Source of the DNA: Spirochaetia bacterium
GTDB lineage: Bacteria; Spirochaetota; Spirochaetia; CADAEX01
Length of the DNA: 54,019 nucleotides
Assembly: GCA_017642445.1 (NCBI GenBank)
Contig: JAGCPA010000084.1
Span: 1 to 54,019, forward strand
Reading direction: 5' to 3'
Shown: positions 32,522 to 41,636 of the stretch, piece after piece
Layout of the letters: every line of letters starts with the position of its first letter
Numbering within the stretch: the first letter of the stretch is position 1
Made by a program: the position numbers and the translations under genes
The notes under the pieces: generated by a model
The model's database searches: none
What the model was told of the DNA's origin: nothing
The model's input: the letters and a program-made list of their open reading frames with translations, nothing else

Positions 32522-33883
32522 ATGGCTAAACTGTGGTTTAAAAACTATGAATTGAATGAGCTTCTCGAGAAGTTCACTGTTGGAAACGACTATATCCTTG
32601 ATAAGAATCTGGTTGTGTCAGACTGCCTCTGCAGCATTGCCCATATCCAGATGCTCTCTGAGATCGGAGTCCTTACAAAACCTGAATTCAAAGCACTTAA
32701 AGCCGCACTTCTTGAGATTATCAAGCTGGACAGAGAAGGGAAGTTTGAGATAAAGCTTTCGGACGAGGATTGCCATACTGCTATCGAAGGCTATCTTACA
32801 GCCAAGCTTGGAGATGCAGGAAAGAAGGTGCATACAGGAAGGTCAAGGAACGACCAGGTTCTGACTGCAACCCGTTTCTATGCCAAGACAAGGCTGCTTC
32901 AGATTATTGATAAAGCCCTTGATCTTGTGGATTCCCTCACTGCGTTTGCAGAGAAGAATAAGAATGTCCCGATGCCTGGCCGCACCCATATGCAGATTGC
33001 AATGCCATCTTCTGTTGGGCTGTGGGGAGCTGCGTTTGCCGAGGAGCTCCTTGACGACATAGCATTCCTCAAGGCTGCCTATGACCTTAATAACCGCTGT
33101 CCGTTGGGCTCTGCCGCAAGCTATGGCGTGCCTCTGCCGCTTGACCGGGAGCTTACCGCATCCCTTTTAGGTTTTGCAGGAATACAGAACAACGTGCTCT
33201 ATGCCAACAACTCGCGTGGCAAGATCGAGTCTATGATTGCCGATGCACTTGAGCAGATGACCCTGACCTTCAGCAAGCTGGCACAGGATCTGATCATCTT
33301 CTCCATGCCGGAATTCGGCTATTTCTCTCTGCCTGCCTCATTGTGCTCCGGAAGCAGCATAATGCCGCAGAAGAAGAATCCGGACGGCCTTGAGCTTCTG
33401 CGTGGAAAAGCGGCCTCTGTATCTGGGCTCTGCATGGGAATGAAGAATGTGGTAAGAGCTCTCCCGACCGGCTATAACCGGGATTTCCAGGAGACCAAGG
33501 AGCTATTCATGAAGATAATGGATATTGCCTACATGAGCACTCTTGTCGCAAAGCTTACTGTAGATGAGCTTCAGGTGAACAAGGCTAAGCTTAAAGAGGG
33601 CTTTACACCAGATATTTTCGCCACCGACGAGGCACTCCGCCTTGTGGCCTCTGGAAAGAGCTTCCGCGATGCATACAAAGAGGTTGGACTCAACCTGGAC
33701 AAGCTTAAGAACGAGGATCCGGAGGCAGCCCTTAAGAAGCGGACTTCCACCGGCACACCAGGAAACCTGAACCTTAAGTGTGCAAAGAAAGCTTCTGCCT
33801 CCTTCAGGAACTTTGCGGAAGGGGAGCATGCTGCACTGCTTGATGCAGTCAGGAAGCTTACTGGGAAAAAGATACTGCTTTAA
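32522..33883 (+). CDS. argH: Argininosuccinate lyase
   Basis: The 453-residue enzyme splits argininosuccinate into arginine and fumarate. Family blocks: HTGRSRNDQV, the TGMPGRTHMQ-like PMPGRTHMQIAMP, and the fumarase/lyase signature GSSIMPQKKNPD. Length is normal and all are complete. No argG or other arginine gene is beside it, so the pathway is either split or uses an external source of argininosuccinate. Its stop overlaps that of convergent recG by 4 bp. AAGG precedes the start. Confidence 0.94.
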   Translation: MAKLWFKNYELNELLEKFTVGNDYILDKNLVVSDCLCSIAHIQMLSEIGVLTKPEFKALKAALLEIIKLDREGKFEIKLSDEDCHTAIEGYLTAKLGDAGKKVHTGRSRNDQVLTATRFYAKTRLLQIIDKALDLVDSLTAFAEKNKNVPMPGRTHMQIAMPSSVGLWGAAFAEELLDDIAFLKAAYDLNNRCPLGSAASYGVPLPLDRELTASLLGFAGIQNNVLYANNSRGKIESMIADALEQMTLTFSKLAQDLIIFSMPEFGYFSLPASLCSGSSIMPQKKNPDGLELLRGKAASVSGLCMGMKNVVRALPTGYNRDFQETKELFMKIMDIAYMSTLVAKLTVDELQVNKAKLKEGFTPDIFATDEALRLVASGKSFRDAYKEVGLNLDKLKNEDPEAALKKRTSTGTPGNLNLKCAKKASASFRNFAEGEHAALLDAVRKLTGKKILL

Positions 33884-35844
33884 AGGTTCTCAAGGTCTTT
33901 TCTGATTCTTTTTACTAAATCAATATCCTCGAAGATATCGGCCAGACGGAAGTTCATGAAGCCAGACTGGTCAACTCCTGCTATATCGCCGGGGCCGCGG
34001 AGCTTAAGGTCACGCTCTGCTATCTCAAAGCCGTCGTTGGTCTCCTTCATTATACGCAGCCGCTCCTTGGCGTGGTCGGTCAGCTCGTTGCTGAAGACCA
34101 GGAATGTGTAGGCCTGGAGCTCGGAGCGGCCCACGCGGCCCCTGAGCTGGTGCAGCGATGAGAGGCCGAACCGCTCAGCATGCTCGATCTCCATGCAGGT
34201 TGCAGTCTTGACATCAACACCGACCTCCACAACGCTGGTTGCAATGAGGATCTGTATCTGGCCAGCTGCAAAGTCGGTCATTATTCTCTCCTTGTCCTCC
34301 TCCTTCATCTTGGAGTGGATAAGGGCACACTTGTATTCAGGGAATATCTCTTTGCTCAGCATCTCGTGCATCTGGCTGGCATTCTTAAGGTTCATCTTCT
34401 CAGATTCATCTATAAGAGGGTAGACAAAGTAGGCCTGGTGTCCCATGGCCAGCTCTTTACGTACCCAGGTGTATATCTTCTCTTCGTTTCCTTCCTTGAC
34501 AGTGTAGGTGATTACTGGCTTTCTTCCAGGCGGCATGGTGCGTACTGTTGATATCTTGAGCTCGCCGAAGAAAGCCATCTCCAGAGAGCGTGGAATAGGG
34601 GTTGCTGACATCATGATGTAATCTATCTGCTTGCCTTTCTCAAGGAGTGCAGACCTCTGTATTACGCCGAAGCGCTGCTGCTCGTCTATGATTGCGAACT
34701 CAAGATCCTTGAACACCACATTGCTTGAGAGAACTGCATGGGTGCCGATAAGAAGGTCAATCTCCCCCTTGGCAAGGGCCTCGAGCAGCAGCTCCCGCTT
34801 CTTGCCGGTAAGCTTGCCAGAAAGGAATGCAAGCCGTACACCGGTACCTTCGAAAATACGGGATGCAGTCTTCACATGCTGCTCGGCAAGAAGCTCGGTG
34901 GGGGCTATAAAGGCAGTCTGCATTCCAGCTTCGATATAAGGGAGGGCAGAGAGGAAGCCTATCAAAGTCTTTCCGCAGCCCACATCTCCCTGTATTATGC
35001 GGGAAATGCTCTCGTCCAGGTTTGAGTCGGCATATATCTGGTCTATCACCTCAATCTGGTCGTCGGTAAGCTGGAATGGCAGGCTGGAGGCCACTTTGCG
35101 CTGCAGTTCCCGTGGCAGCCTGACAGTGCGCTTCTTAACAACCTTACGCTTCTTCACAGCCTCCTTGATATTCTGCTCGAAAAGGAGGATCTCCTCATAC
35201 TTCAATGTGCGTATAGCATCCTCAAGCTTCTCCTTGCTCTCGGGGAAGTGGATGTTGCGTATTGCGTCCCGCCTTTCCATAAGGCCGTTCAGCTGTCTCA
35301 GCTTCTCTGGTATTAAATTCTCCTCATACTGTCCCTGGAGTGTGTAGGCCTGCATGACGCTTTTACGCAGGAAGTTCTGTGTCAGCTTGCCCGAAAGGGG
35401 ATAGATAGGGAGTATCTTGCCGAAGAACTGGGGATGTTCGGAATAGAGCTCATAGTCGAAGTTTGAGCTCTGAAGCTCGCCGAAACGCACCTGGAACACA
35501 CCGGAAAGGAATAATTTTCTGCCGACCTTAAGTGTGTTTGCCAGGAAGTTCCTTCCAAAGCATATCAAAGAGGCGTAGCCTGTTCCGTCCGATACAGTTA
35601 TCTTAAGGGTCTGCTTGAAGGTCTGGCCGAAGTATTCCTGCCCTGTGACTGTGCAGACTGTGTTTATCTTGACCTGCTGAGCTCCGAAGGTGAATCCATC
35701 TTTGAACTGTACTATTTTATCGCGGAATTCGTAATCACGGGGAAAGTACCCCATAAGGTCATCAAGGGTGGCAATGCCGGCCCCTTTCAGCTCCCTTAAG
35801 GAAGCCTGACCCACACCTTTCAGAGACTCAAGGGTTGCCATCAC
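33880..35844 (-). CDS. recG: ATP-dependent DNA helicase RecG
   Basis: The 654-residue protein has the N-terminal wedge/OB domain (residues about 1-230), the helicase core with Walker A GDVGCGKTLIG, DEQQRFGV (DExx box with Gln in place of the usual His), SATPIPRSL, and motif VI QLRGRVGRSELQAYTFLV, then the C-terminal RecG tail. It reverses stalled forks and processes Holliday junctions. It is shorter than the 690-residue E. coli protein, mostly in the N-terminal part. It is the last gene of the dnaE-yggT-recG operon and overlaps yggT by 4 bp. Confidence 0.95.
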   Translation of the reverse strand: MMATLESLKGVGQASLRELKGAGIATLDDLMGYFPRDYEFRDKIVQFKDGFTFGAQQVKINTVCTVTGQEYFGQTFKQTLKITVSDGTGYASLICFGRNFLANTLKVGRKLFLSGVFQVRFGELQSSNFDYELYSEHPQFFGKILPIYPLSGKLTQNFLRKSVMQAYTLQGQYEENLIPEKLRQLNGLMERRDAIRNIHFPESKEKLEDAIRTLKYEEILLFEQNIKEAVKKRKVVKKRTVRLPRELQRKVASSLPFQLTDDQIEVIDQIYADSNLDESISRIIQGDVGCGKTLIGFLSALPYIEAGMQTAFIAPTELLAEQHVKTASRIFEGTGVRLAFLSGKLTGKKRELLLEALAKGEIDLLIGTHAVLSSNVVFKDLEFAIIDEQQRFGVIQRSALLEKGKQIDYIMMSATPIPRSLEMAFFGELKISTVRTMPPGRKPVITYTVKEGNEEKIYTWVRKELAMGHQAYFVYPLIDESEKMNLKNASQMHEMLSKEIFPEYKCALIHSKMKEEDKERIMTDFAAGQIQILIATSVVEVGVDVKTATCMEIEHAERFGLSSLHQLRGRVGRSELQAYTFLVFSNELTDHAKERLRIMKETNDGFEIAERDLKLRGPGDIAGVDQSGFMNFRLADIFEDIDLVKRIRKDLENL

Positions 35845-36419
35845 ATTCCCATAAGAAGGTTGGTCAGGTATGTAATTCCGAAGCTGCCCACAGTCAGGAT
35901 AACTGTCACCACAATTATAGAGATTATCAGGTTGAGCTGATAGCTTGATGATGAATTCTTGATGAAGACCGAAGCGATCCTGCTGGAGAGAGGGATAAAG
36001 AAAGCATCGCAGGCATTTGCGAAGGAGTTCATCTTATTGGTTGTGAACATAAGGAAAAGATATCGGATTATGGCAACCACCAGCACTGCAAAAAGGAGGG
36101 TCATGATCACGTTCCAGATTGACGAGATGATAATTGCTATGACTGCCCAGAAGGTGATGCTTCCAAGCTCGCGTACACGTCCCAGAATCTGGTTTATGAT
36201 AGAGAGCGTCAGCACAGCCAGCAGGGGAGAGAGGTCGATATATCCGATGCGGGAGATGCGTAATCTTCTGAAGAAGTTGAGGAAAGGATCGGTAAGCTGT
36301 GATATCATCCTGGTTCCTCTTCCTTTTGGACCTGTATAAATCCATTTAAGGATGATATCCACCACGATAAGCATGGTATAGAGCGAGAAAATAAATGCAA
36401 GAACCTCTAAAAACTTCAC
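35841..36419 (-). CDS. YggT family membrane protein
   Basis: The 192-residue protein has two YggT units: an N-terminal hydrophobic hairpin (VLAFIFSLYTMLIVVDIILKWI then TDPFLNFFRRLRISRIGYIDLSPLLAV) and a second one near the C-terminus. YggT proteins are small inner-membrane proteins of unclear function, often placed with cell-division or DNA-related genes. The start is GTG with GGGAGG just upstream. It lies 11 bp after dnaE and overlaps recG by 4 bp. Confidence 0.8.
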   Translation of the reverse strand: MKFLEVLAFIFSLYTMLIVVDIILKWIYTGPKGRGTRMISQLTDPFLNFFRRLRISRIGYIDLSPLLAVLTLSIINQILGRVRELGSITFWAVIAIIISSIWNVIMTLLFAVLVVAIIRYLFLMFTTNKMNSFANACDAFFIPLSSRIASVFIKNSSSSYQLNLIISIIVVTVILTVGSFGITYLTNLLMGM

Positions 36420-36430
36420 GGGAGCCTCCC

Positions 36431-39400
36431 TTATTCCTTCCAGATATCAGTTATGAACTGCCTGAGTTCTGATTCTTCAGGCACGTCAAAATCGCTTTTC
36501 ACCTTGATCTGATGACTGGCCTGCACAACGCTCTCTTTATCAGATCCTTTTATATGTAAAAATACTGAGCAGCCTCCCTCGTGGTCAAGCAGATATTCCC
36601 TCAGCTTCTCAAGCTGCTGCTCGCTGAAAGGCTCTTCAATTGCTATATGGACCTGGCTGAAGCTGCTGTGGGTTCTGCTCAGCTCATCAATCTCCTGTAC
36701 TGACTCGCCCCTGAGCTGAGGAGAATCGATATTCCTCAGGTCTATCTGTCCTGTGAATGCAAGGGCCTTGTCCTCGGCAATCAATGGCTTGTATTCAGTC
36801 CAGGCCTTGCTGAAGAAGACAATAGGGAGGTCGCCGTCAAAGGTCTCTATAGTCACCACTCCCATGGCACTGTTGTTCTTGGTTATGATATTCCGTATAT
36901 CCTTGACCATGCCGATTATCAGGTATTTTCTCCCTGGAGCTGCATGCCTGAGGTCGTCCATAGGGAGTGTGACATGCTTCTGGTATATCTTCTTGTACTT
37001 ATCAAGCGGATGTCCCGAGACATAGAAGCCAAGCCGTTCCTTCTCGAATGCCAGCTTCTCCTTGATGTCCCAGTCTGCAACCTCTTCCATAGCCATAGGC
37101 TGCATAGCCACATCATCGTCTCCGAAGAGGGATATCATACCCATCTTCTCCTTCTCCTGCTCGGCTGCATAGTAATCGACAAGCCGCTCTGTATTGTAGG
37201 CCAGCTTTGCCCGGTTGGGCTCAAGCTCGTCAAATACACCGGCCTTGATCAGAGAATCGATCACACGCTTGTTCAGCACCCGCAGATCCACCCGCTTGAG
37301 GAAGTCGTCGAAGCTCTTGAACGGCCCATCCTTGCGGGCTCTCAGAACTTCGTCCACCACAGCATCGCCTGTATCCTTTATACCCTGGATACCGTAGACA
37401 ATCTTCCCCTGGTCGACTGTGAAGAACTTCTCAGACACATTTATGGTAGGTGGAAGAACCTTTATCTTCATGGTCTTGGTCTCTTCCAGATATTTCTTGA
37501 AATGATCAGGGTTTCCTATCTCGTTTGTCAGGTTGGCTGCCATGAACTCGGCAGGGTAGTGGCATTTAAGATATGCAGTCCGGTATGCAACTACTGAATA
37601 TGCGGCAGCATGGCTCTTGTTGAAGCCGTATCCTGCGAAAGGCTCCAGATCCTTAAACACTTTTTCTGCAAGCTCCTGGGAATATCCCCTGCTTTTGGCC
37701 CCTTCCATAAACTCGGCCTTTTGAGCCAGAAGCTTATCCACCTTCTTCTTTGACATGTTCCGGCGCAGGATATCGGCATTGCCCAGGGTGAAGCCGCCTA
37801 TTATCTGGGCCACCTTCATGACCTGCTCCTGGTAGACTATTACACCGTAGGTGTTTTTAAGGACAGGCTCAAGATCTGGGTGGAAATAGTGTATAGGCTC
37901 TTTCCCGTTCTTGCAGTTGCAGAACTGAGGGATGTTATCCATAGGACCTGGCCTGAACAGGGCGTTCAGAGCTATAAGGTCCTCTATGCATGTCGGTTTT
38001 GCATCTTTAAGGACTTTCTGCATTCCCGGGCTTTCAAACTGGAATACAGCTATGCTTTTTCCGGCGCTCATCATCTGGTAGGTCTTCTTGTCATCCATAG
38101 GGATGTTCCTGGAATCAAACTCTACACCCCGTTTGCGTATAAGCTCTTCGGTATGCTTTATTACATCAAGGGTCTTGAGCCCCAGGAAGTCCATCTTCAC
38201 AAGGCCGCATTCCTCAAGCTTTTCCATAGTGTACTGGGTGGCGACGCTGTTTGCCTTGTCGTCCTTGGTCCCCTTGAAGAGCGGAACATATTCGGAAAGC
38301 TCCTTCTCGCCGATTACTATTCCGGCAGCATGGAGCGATGCATGGCGGGCCATGTTCTCAAGGTATTTGCTCTCCTTGAACAGCCTTTCGTAGATACCGC
38401 CTTTCTCCTTGATTGCGATAAGCTCAGGAATACCGACCAGCTCAGGAATCTTAGCAAGCTTAGGATCCTGCTTGAACTTTTCCACTTCGCCCAGCATTGA
38501 GGCCAGAGAAGCCTTCTTATGAGGCATGTCCGGGATATATTTGACTATGTCATTGGCTTCGGCAAACGGAATCTCCAGAACCCTTGCCACATCCTTTATT
38601 ACAGCCTTGGCCTTGAGGGTTCCGAATGTGATTATCTGACCCACTTTCTCGGCCCCATACTTTTTGGTCACATAGTCAATCACCTGCTGTCTTCCCTCGT
38701 TGGCAAAATCGACGTCAAAGTCAGGCAGGGAGACCCGTTCCCTGTTGAGGAACCGCTCAAAGAGAAGGTCGTATTTCAGAGGGTCTATGTCGGTGATCTT
38801 CATACAGTAGGCCACAATGGAGCCTGCTCCGGAGCCACGGCCAGGTCCCACAGGAATTCCATGGTCCTTTGACCAGTTGATGAAGTCTGCCACAATCAGG
38901 AAATAGCCGGCAAATCCCAGGCCTATAATAGTATCAAGCTCATACTCAACCCGGTCCTTTATCTCCTGGGTTATATCGGAATAACGCTCAGGCAGCCCCC
39001 TGTAGGTCAGGTGCCGCAGGTAATCGGCCTGGGTAGGGAACTCCGGCGGAATCTCGAAGATAGGGAACTTAGGTCCCGGGAAATCAATCGTCAGGTTGCA
39101 CATCTCCTCGATAAGCTTGGTGTTGGAGATAGCCTCAGGCACATTGGGGAACAGGGCTGCCATCTCGTCCGGGCTCTTCATATAGAACTGGTCGTTGTAG
39201 AAGGTGAGCCGGCCCGGGGAGTTTATAGTCTTCTGGGTTCCAATGCAGATAAGGATTTCCTGGGCAGTGGAGTGCTCTCTGTTCAGGTAGTGGATATCGT
39301 TTGTGGCAATAAGAGGAATCCCTGTCTTCTTGGAGATCTCCATAAGCCCCTGGTTTGATATCATCTCCTCCGGTATGCCGTGGTTCTGAAGCTCAAGGAA

Positions 39401-39916
39401 GTAGTTGCCCTTCCCGAAAATATCGTTGAACCTCATGGCCATTGCAGTTGCCTCGTTCAGCTTGCCATTCAGGATCAGCTTTGGGACAACTCCCGCAATA
39501 CAGGCGCTTGAGCAAACAAGCCCCTCGTGATACTTCTCCAGCACCTCGAAATCGATCCTGGGTTTATAATAGAAGCCGTCGATATAGGAGGCAGAGTTCA
39601 GTTTCATCAGGTTCTTGTAGCCGGTGTTGTCCTTTGCCAGGAGAATAAGGTGATAATATTTGTTTCCGAATTCGGTTCCTGTCTTTATCTTTCTGGAACC
39701 CTCTGCCATATAGAATTCACAGCCCACAATAGGCTTGATATCATTCGCTTTGCACTTTTGATAGAAATTCAGGGCTCCGAACATATTGCCATGGTCTGTT
39801 ATGGCGATGGAGGTCATTCCAAGGCTCTTTGCCTTTGCCACCATGTCGTCGATCTTCATTGCTCCGTCTAAGAGCGAGTAGTCTGTATGATTATGTAAAT
39901 GGACAAATTCAGTCAT
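36431..39916 (-). CDS. dnaE: DNA polymerase III alpha subunit
   Basis: The 1161-residue replicative polymerase starts with the PHP domain (FVHLHNHTDYSLLDGAMKI, then ITDHGNMFGAL). The polymerase core has GPGRGSGAGSIVAYCMKITDIDP and PDFDVDF, which holds two catalytic Asp, followed by the helix-hairpin-helix and an OB domain near residue 970-1050 (YLIIGMVKDIRNI). It synthesises DNA in the holoenzyme with the sliding clamp. A perfect TATAAT ends 6 bp before the ATG and there is no ribosome site, so the message may be leaderless. yggT and recG follow. Confidence 0.96.
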   Translation of the reverse strand: MTEFVHLHNHTDYSLLDGAMKIDDMVAKAKSLGMTSIAITDHGNMFGALNFYQKCKANDIKPIVGCEFYMAEGSRKIKTGTEFGNKYYHLILLAKDNTGYKNLMKLNSASYIDGFYYKPRIDFEVLEKYHEGLVCSSACIAGVVPKLILNGKLNEATAMAMRFNDIFGKGNYFLELQNHGIPEEMISNQGLMEISKKTGIPLIATNDIHYLNREHSTAQEILICIGTQKTINSPGRLTFYNDQFYMKSPDEMAALFPNVPEAISNTKLIEEMCNLTIDFPGPKFPIFEIPPEFPTQADYLRHLTYRGLPERYSDITQEIKDRVEYELDTIIGLGFAGYFLIVADFINWSKDHGIPVGPGRGSGAGSIVAYCMKITDIDPLKYDLLFERFLNRERVSLPDFDVDFANEGRQQVIDYVTKKYGAEKVGQIITFGTLKAKAVIKDVARVLEIPFAEANDIVKYIPDMPHKKASLASMLGEVEKFKQDPKLAKIPELVGIPELIAIKEKGGIYERLFKESKYLENMARHASLHAAGIVIGEKELSEYVPLFKGTKDDKANSVATQYTMEKLEECGLVKMDFLGLKTLDVIKHTEELIRKRGVEFDSRNIPMDDKKTYQMMSAGKSIAVFQFESPGMQKVLKDAKPTCIEDLIALNALFRPGPMDNIPQFCNCKNGKEPIHYFHPDLEPVLKNTYGVIVYQEQVMKVAQIIGGFTLGNADILRRNMSKKKVDKLLAQKAEFMEGAKSRGYSQELAEKVFKDLEPFAGYGFNKSHAAAYSVVAYRTAYLKCHYPAEFMAANLTNEIGNPDHFKKYLEETKTMKIKVLPPTINVSEKFFTVDQGKIVYGIQGIKDTGDAVVDEVLRARKDGPFKSFDDFLKRVDLRVLNKRVIDSLIKAGVFDELEPNRAKLAYNTERLVDYYAAEQEKEKMGMISLFGDDDVAMQPMAMEEVADWDIKEKLAFEKERLGFYVSGHPLDKYKKIYQKHVTLPMDDLRHAAPGRKYLIIGMVKDIRNIITKNNSAMGVVTIETFDGDLPIVFFSKAWTEYKPLIAEDKALAFTGQIDLRNIDSPQLRGESVQEIDELSRTHSSFSQVHIAIEEPFSEQQLEKLREYLLDHEGGCSVFLHIKGSDKESVVQASHQIKVKSDFDVPEESELRQFITDIWKE

Positions 39917-39922
39917 GCTTAT

Positions 39923-39951
39923 ATTATATCATAAAGATTGAAATTTTTAAA
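39923..39951 (-). promoter_or_regulatory. Probable leaderless promoter of dnaE
   Basis: On the minus strand TTTAAA (39951-39946), a 17-bp spacer and TATAAT (39928-39923) are followed by 6 bases and the dnaE ATG at 39916. There is no Shine-Dalgarno. It overlaps the opposing manA promoter. Confidence 0.5.
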
Positions 39952-39966
39952 GATTATATATATTAT
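39938..39966 (+). promoter_or_regulatory. Probable leaderless promoter of manA
   Basis: TTGAAA (39938-39943), a 17-bp spacer and TATTAT (39961-39966) are followed by 6 bases and the manA ATG at 39973. There is no Shine-Dalgarno. The two divergent promoters share about 14 bp, so polymerase binding on one should hinder the other. Confidence 0.5.
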
Positions 39967-39972
39967 TGTGAT

Positions 39973-41172
39973 ATGGATAGATTTGAATACAACCGATTCT
40001 ACCATTTAATCCCAGCCCAGAAGCATTATGCCTGGGGTTCCGAGACCAAGATTCAGGCTCTTACAGGACTTAAAGCTGATGGAAAGCCTCTTGCCGAGAT
40101 CTGGATGGGAAGCCATCCCAACGGCATGTCCTATATAGAGATAGAAGGGAAGGCCATCCCCGTATCTGATTTTATCGCAGGAAACCCGGAGAAAGCCCTT
40201 GGAAAACGCTGTATTGAGAAGTTCGGCTCAATGCCGTTCCTGTTCAAGATGCTGGCTGCCGACAAGCCTCTCTCCATCCAGGCACATCCCGATTCCGAGA
40301 CTGCTATATCAGGCTTTGAGAGAGAAGAGCGTAACCATATCCCTATGGATCATTTTACCAGAGTCTATAAAGATTCTAACCATAAAAGGGAGATGATTTA
40401 TGCAATTTCTACATTCTATGCTTTAAAAGGTTTTAGAAGTGTAGAAGAGATTAAAGTAAACTTTAAAAAATTCTTTCCATTCAGCGGCAATGCTTTTGTA
40501 GATTTCCGCTATTCAGGGGAAGAGGATTTTTATAAAAAATTCTTCACAAGACTCCTTTCCATGGATCAGACACTGCGGAAAGCCATGCTCCGGGAGCTTG
40601 AGGCGACAGCCTCTGGAATGGGCGAGGTGGAGCAGTTCATATTCCGCAAGCTTTTGTATGATTTCCCGGGCGACAGATGTGTATTTGCACCGTTATTCCT
40701 CAACTGCATCAAGCTTAACCCTGGTGAATGCATGTCTATAGACGAGGGACAGCTCCATTCCTATGTGGACGGCCTCTGCTTCGAGGTCATGTCCTCTTCC
40801 GACAATACAATCCGTGGCGGCCTTACCGAGAAGTTCATAGATGTCCTTGAGCTTTTCACTATAATGAAGTTTGTCCATGGATCCAAAGTCTGCGTAGATC
40901 CTGTCTGGAATGGTCTTGAGAAGATCTATTCCCCGGGCTGGGATGAGTTCTGCTTCTCCTCCATAGTCATAGGCGGTAAGAGCTATACAGGGCCAAAAGA
41001 GCACAGCCTTGAGATTATATTTATCTATTCCGGCTCCGGAAAGATTGAGAACAGCGCTTTCTCACTTGATATAAAGAGTGGAACAGCTGTCCTGATCCCT
41101 GCTGAGGCTGGGGAGTACACAATCTTTGGAAGCCCGGACCTGGTTCTCTACAAGGCGGCAATGCCACTATGA
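39973..41172 (+). CDS. manA: Mannose-6-phosphate isomerase, class I
   Basis: The 399-residue enzyme interconverts mannose-6-phosphate and fructose-6-phosphate. The zinc-binding pieces are present: QAHPDSETA (residues near 103), DSNHKREMIYAI with Glu, and the C-terminal HSYVDGLCFEVMSSSDNTIRGGLTEKFID. The longer frame from 39829 overlaps dnaE, and its first 48 codons have no manA similarity, so I start at MDRFEYNRFYHL. It is the first gene of an operon with yaiI and the TRAP genes. Confidence 0.92.
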   Translation: MDRFEYNRFYHLIPAQKHYAWGSETKIQALTGLKADGKPLAEIWMGSHPNGMSYIEIEGKAIPVSDFIAGNPEKALGKRCIEKFGSMPFLFKMLAADKPLSIQAHPDSETAISGFEREERNHIPMDHFTRVYKDSNHKREMIYAISTFYALKGFRSVEEIKVNFKKFFPFSGNAFVDFRYSGEEDFYKKFFTRLLSMDQTLRKAMLRELEATASGMGEVEQFIFRKLLYDFPGDRCVFAPLFLNCIKLNPGECMSIDEGQLHSYVDGLCFEVMSSSDNTIRGGLTEKFIDVLELFTIMKFVHGSKVCVDPVWNGLEKIYSPGWDEFCFSSIVIGGKSYTGPKEHSLEIIFIYSGSGKIENSAFSLDIKSGTAVLIPAEAGEYTIFGSPDLVLYKAAMPL

Positions 41173-41636
41173 AGATATTTGTGGACTGCGATTCCTGCCC
41201 GTCCCAGGTGCGGGAAATTATAGTGAAAGCGGCAGAAAGGACCAAAAGCCTCTCATTTTTTGTCGCAAACCACAAGATTCCGCATGGCACAAATGCCTAT
41301 ACCCATGATATAATAGTCGAAGAGGGGAAGGACAAGGCCGACGACTACATAGTAAGCCATGCCTCAGAGCGCGATATAGCGGTGACCAGGGATATCCTCC
41401 TGGCAGAGCGTCTGGTGGCCGGCAGGGTGGCTGTGGTGAACGACCGTGGAACTCAGTATACAGCCGAGAACATAAGGGAGCGGGTGTCGATCCGCAACTA
41501 TATGCTGGAACTGGCTCAGAACGGCCTTAAGACCGAGGAGGCCACCAGCTTCGGTAAGAAGGAGCTTTATCAGTTTGCCAACGCCTTTGATGCCCTTATA
41601 ACCAGGAAGCTGAAAGGAGAGAAAGATGAAAGTTAG
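41169..41636 (+). CDS. YaiI/YqxD family protein (DUF188)
   Basis: The 155-residue protein matches the YaiI/YqxD family: FVDCDSCPSQVREIIVKAAERT at the N-terminus, HIIVEEGKDKADDYIV-like segment and the Asp-rich TRDILLAERLV and NDRGTQYT parts. The family has a PIN-like nuclease fold in its overall pattern, but no activity is proven. ATGA overlaps the manA stop and its stop overlaps the tatT-like gene by 11 bp, so all three are translationally linked. Confidence 0.85.
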   Translation: MKIFVDCDSCPSQVREIIVKAAERTKSLSFFVANHKIPHGTNAYTHDIIVEEGKDKADDYIVSHASERDIAVTRDILLAERLVAGRVAVVNDRGTQYTAENIRERVSIRNYMLELAQNGLKTEEATSFGKKELYQFANAFDALITRKLKGEKDES

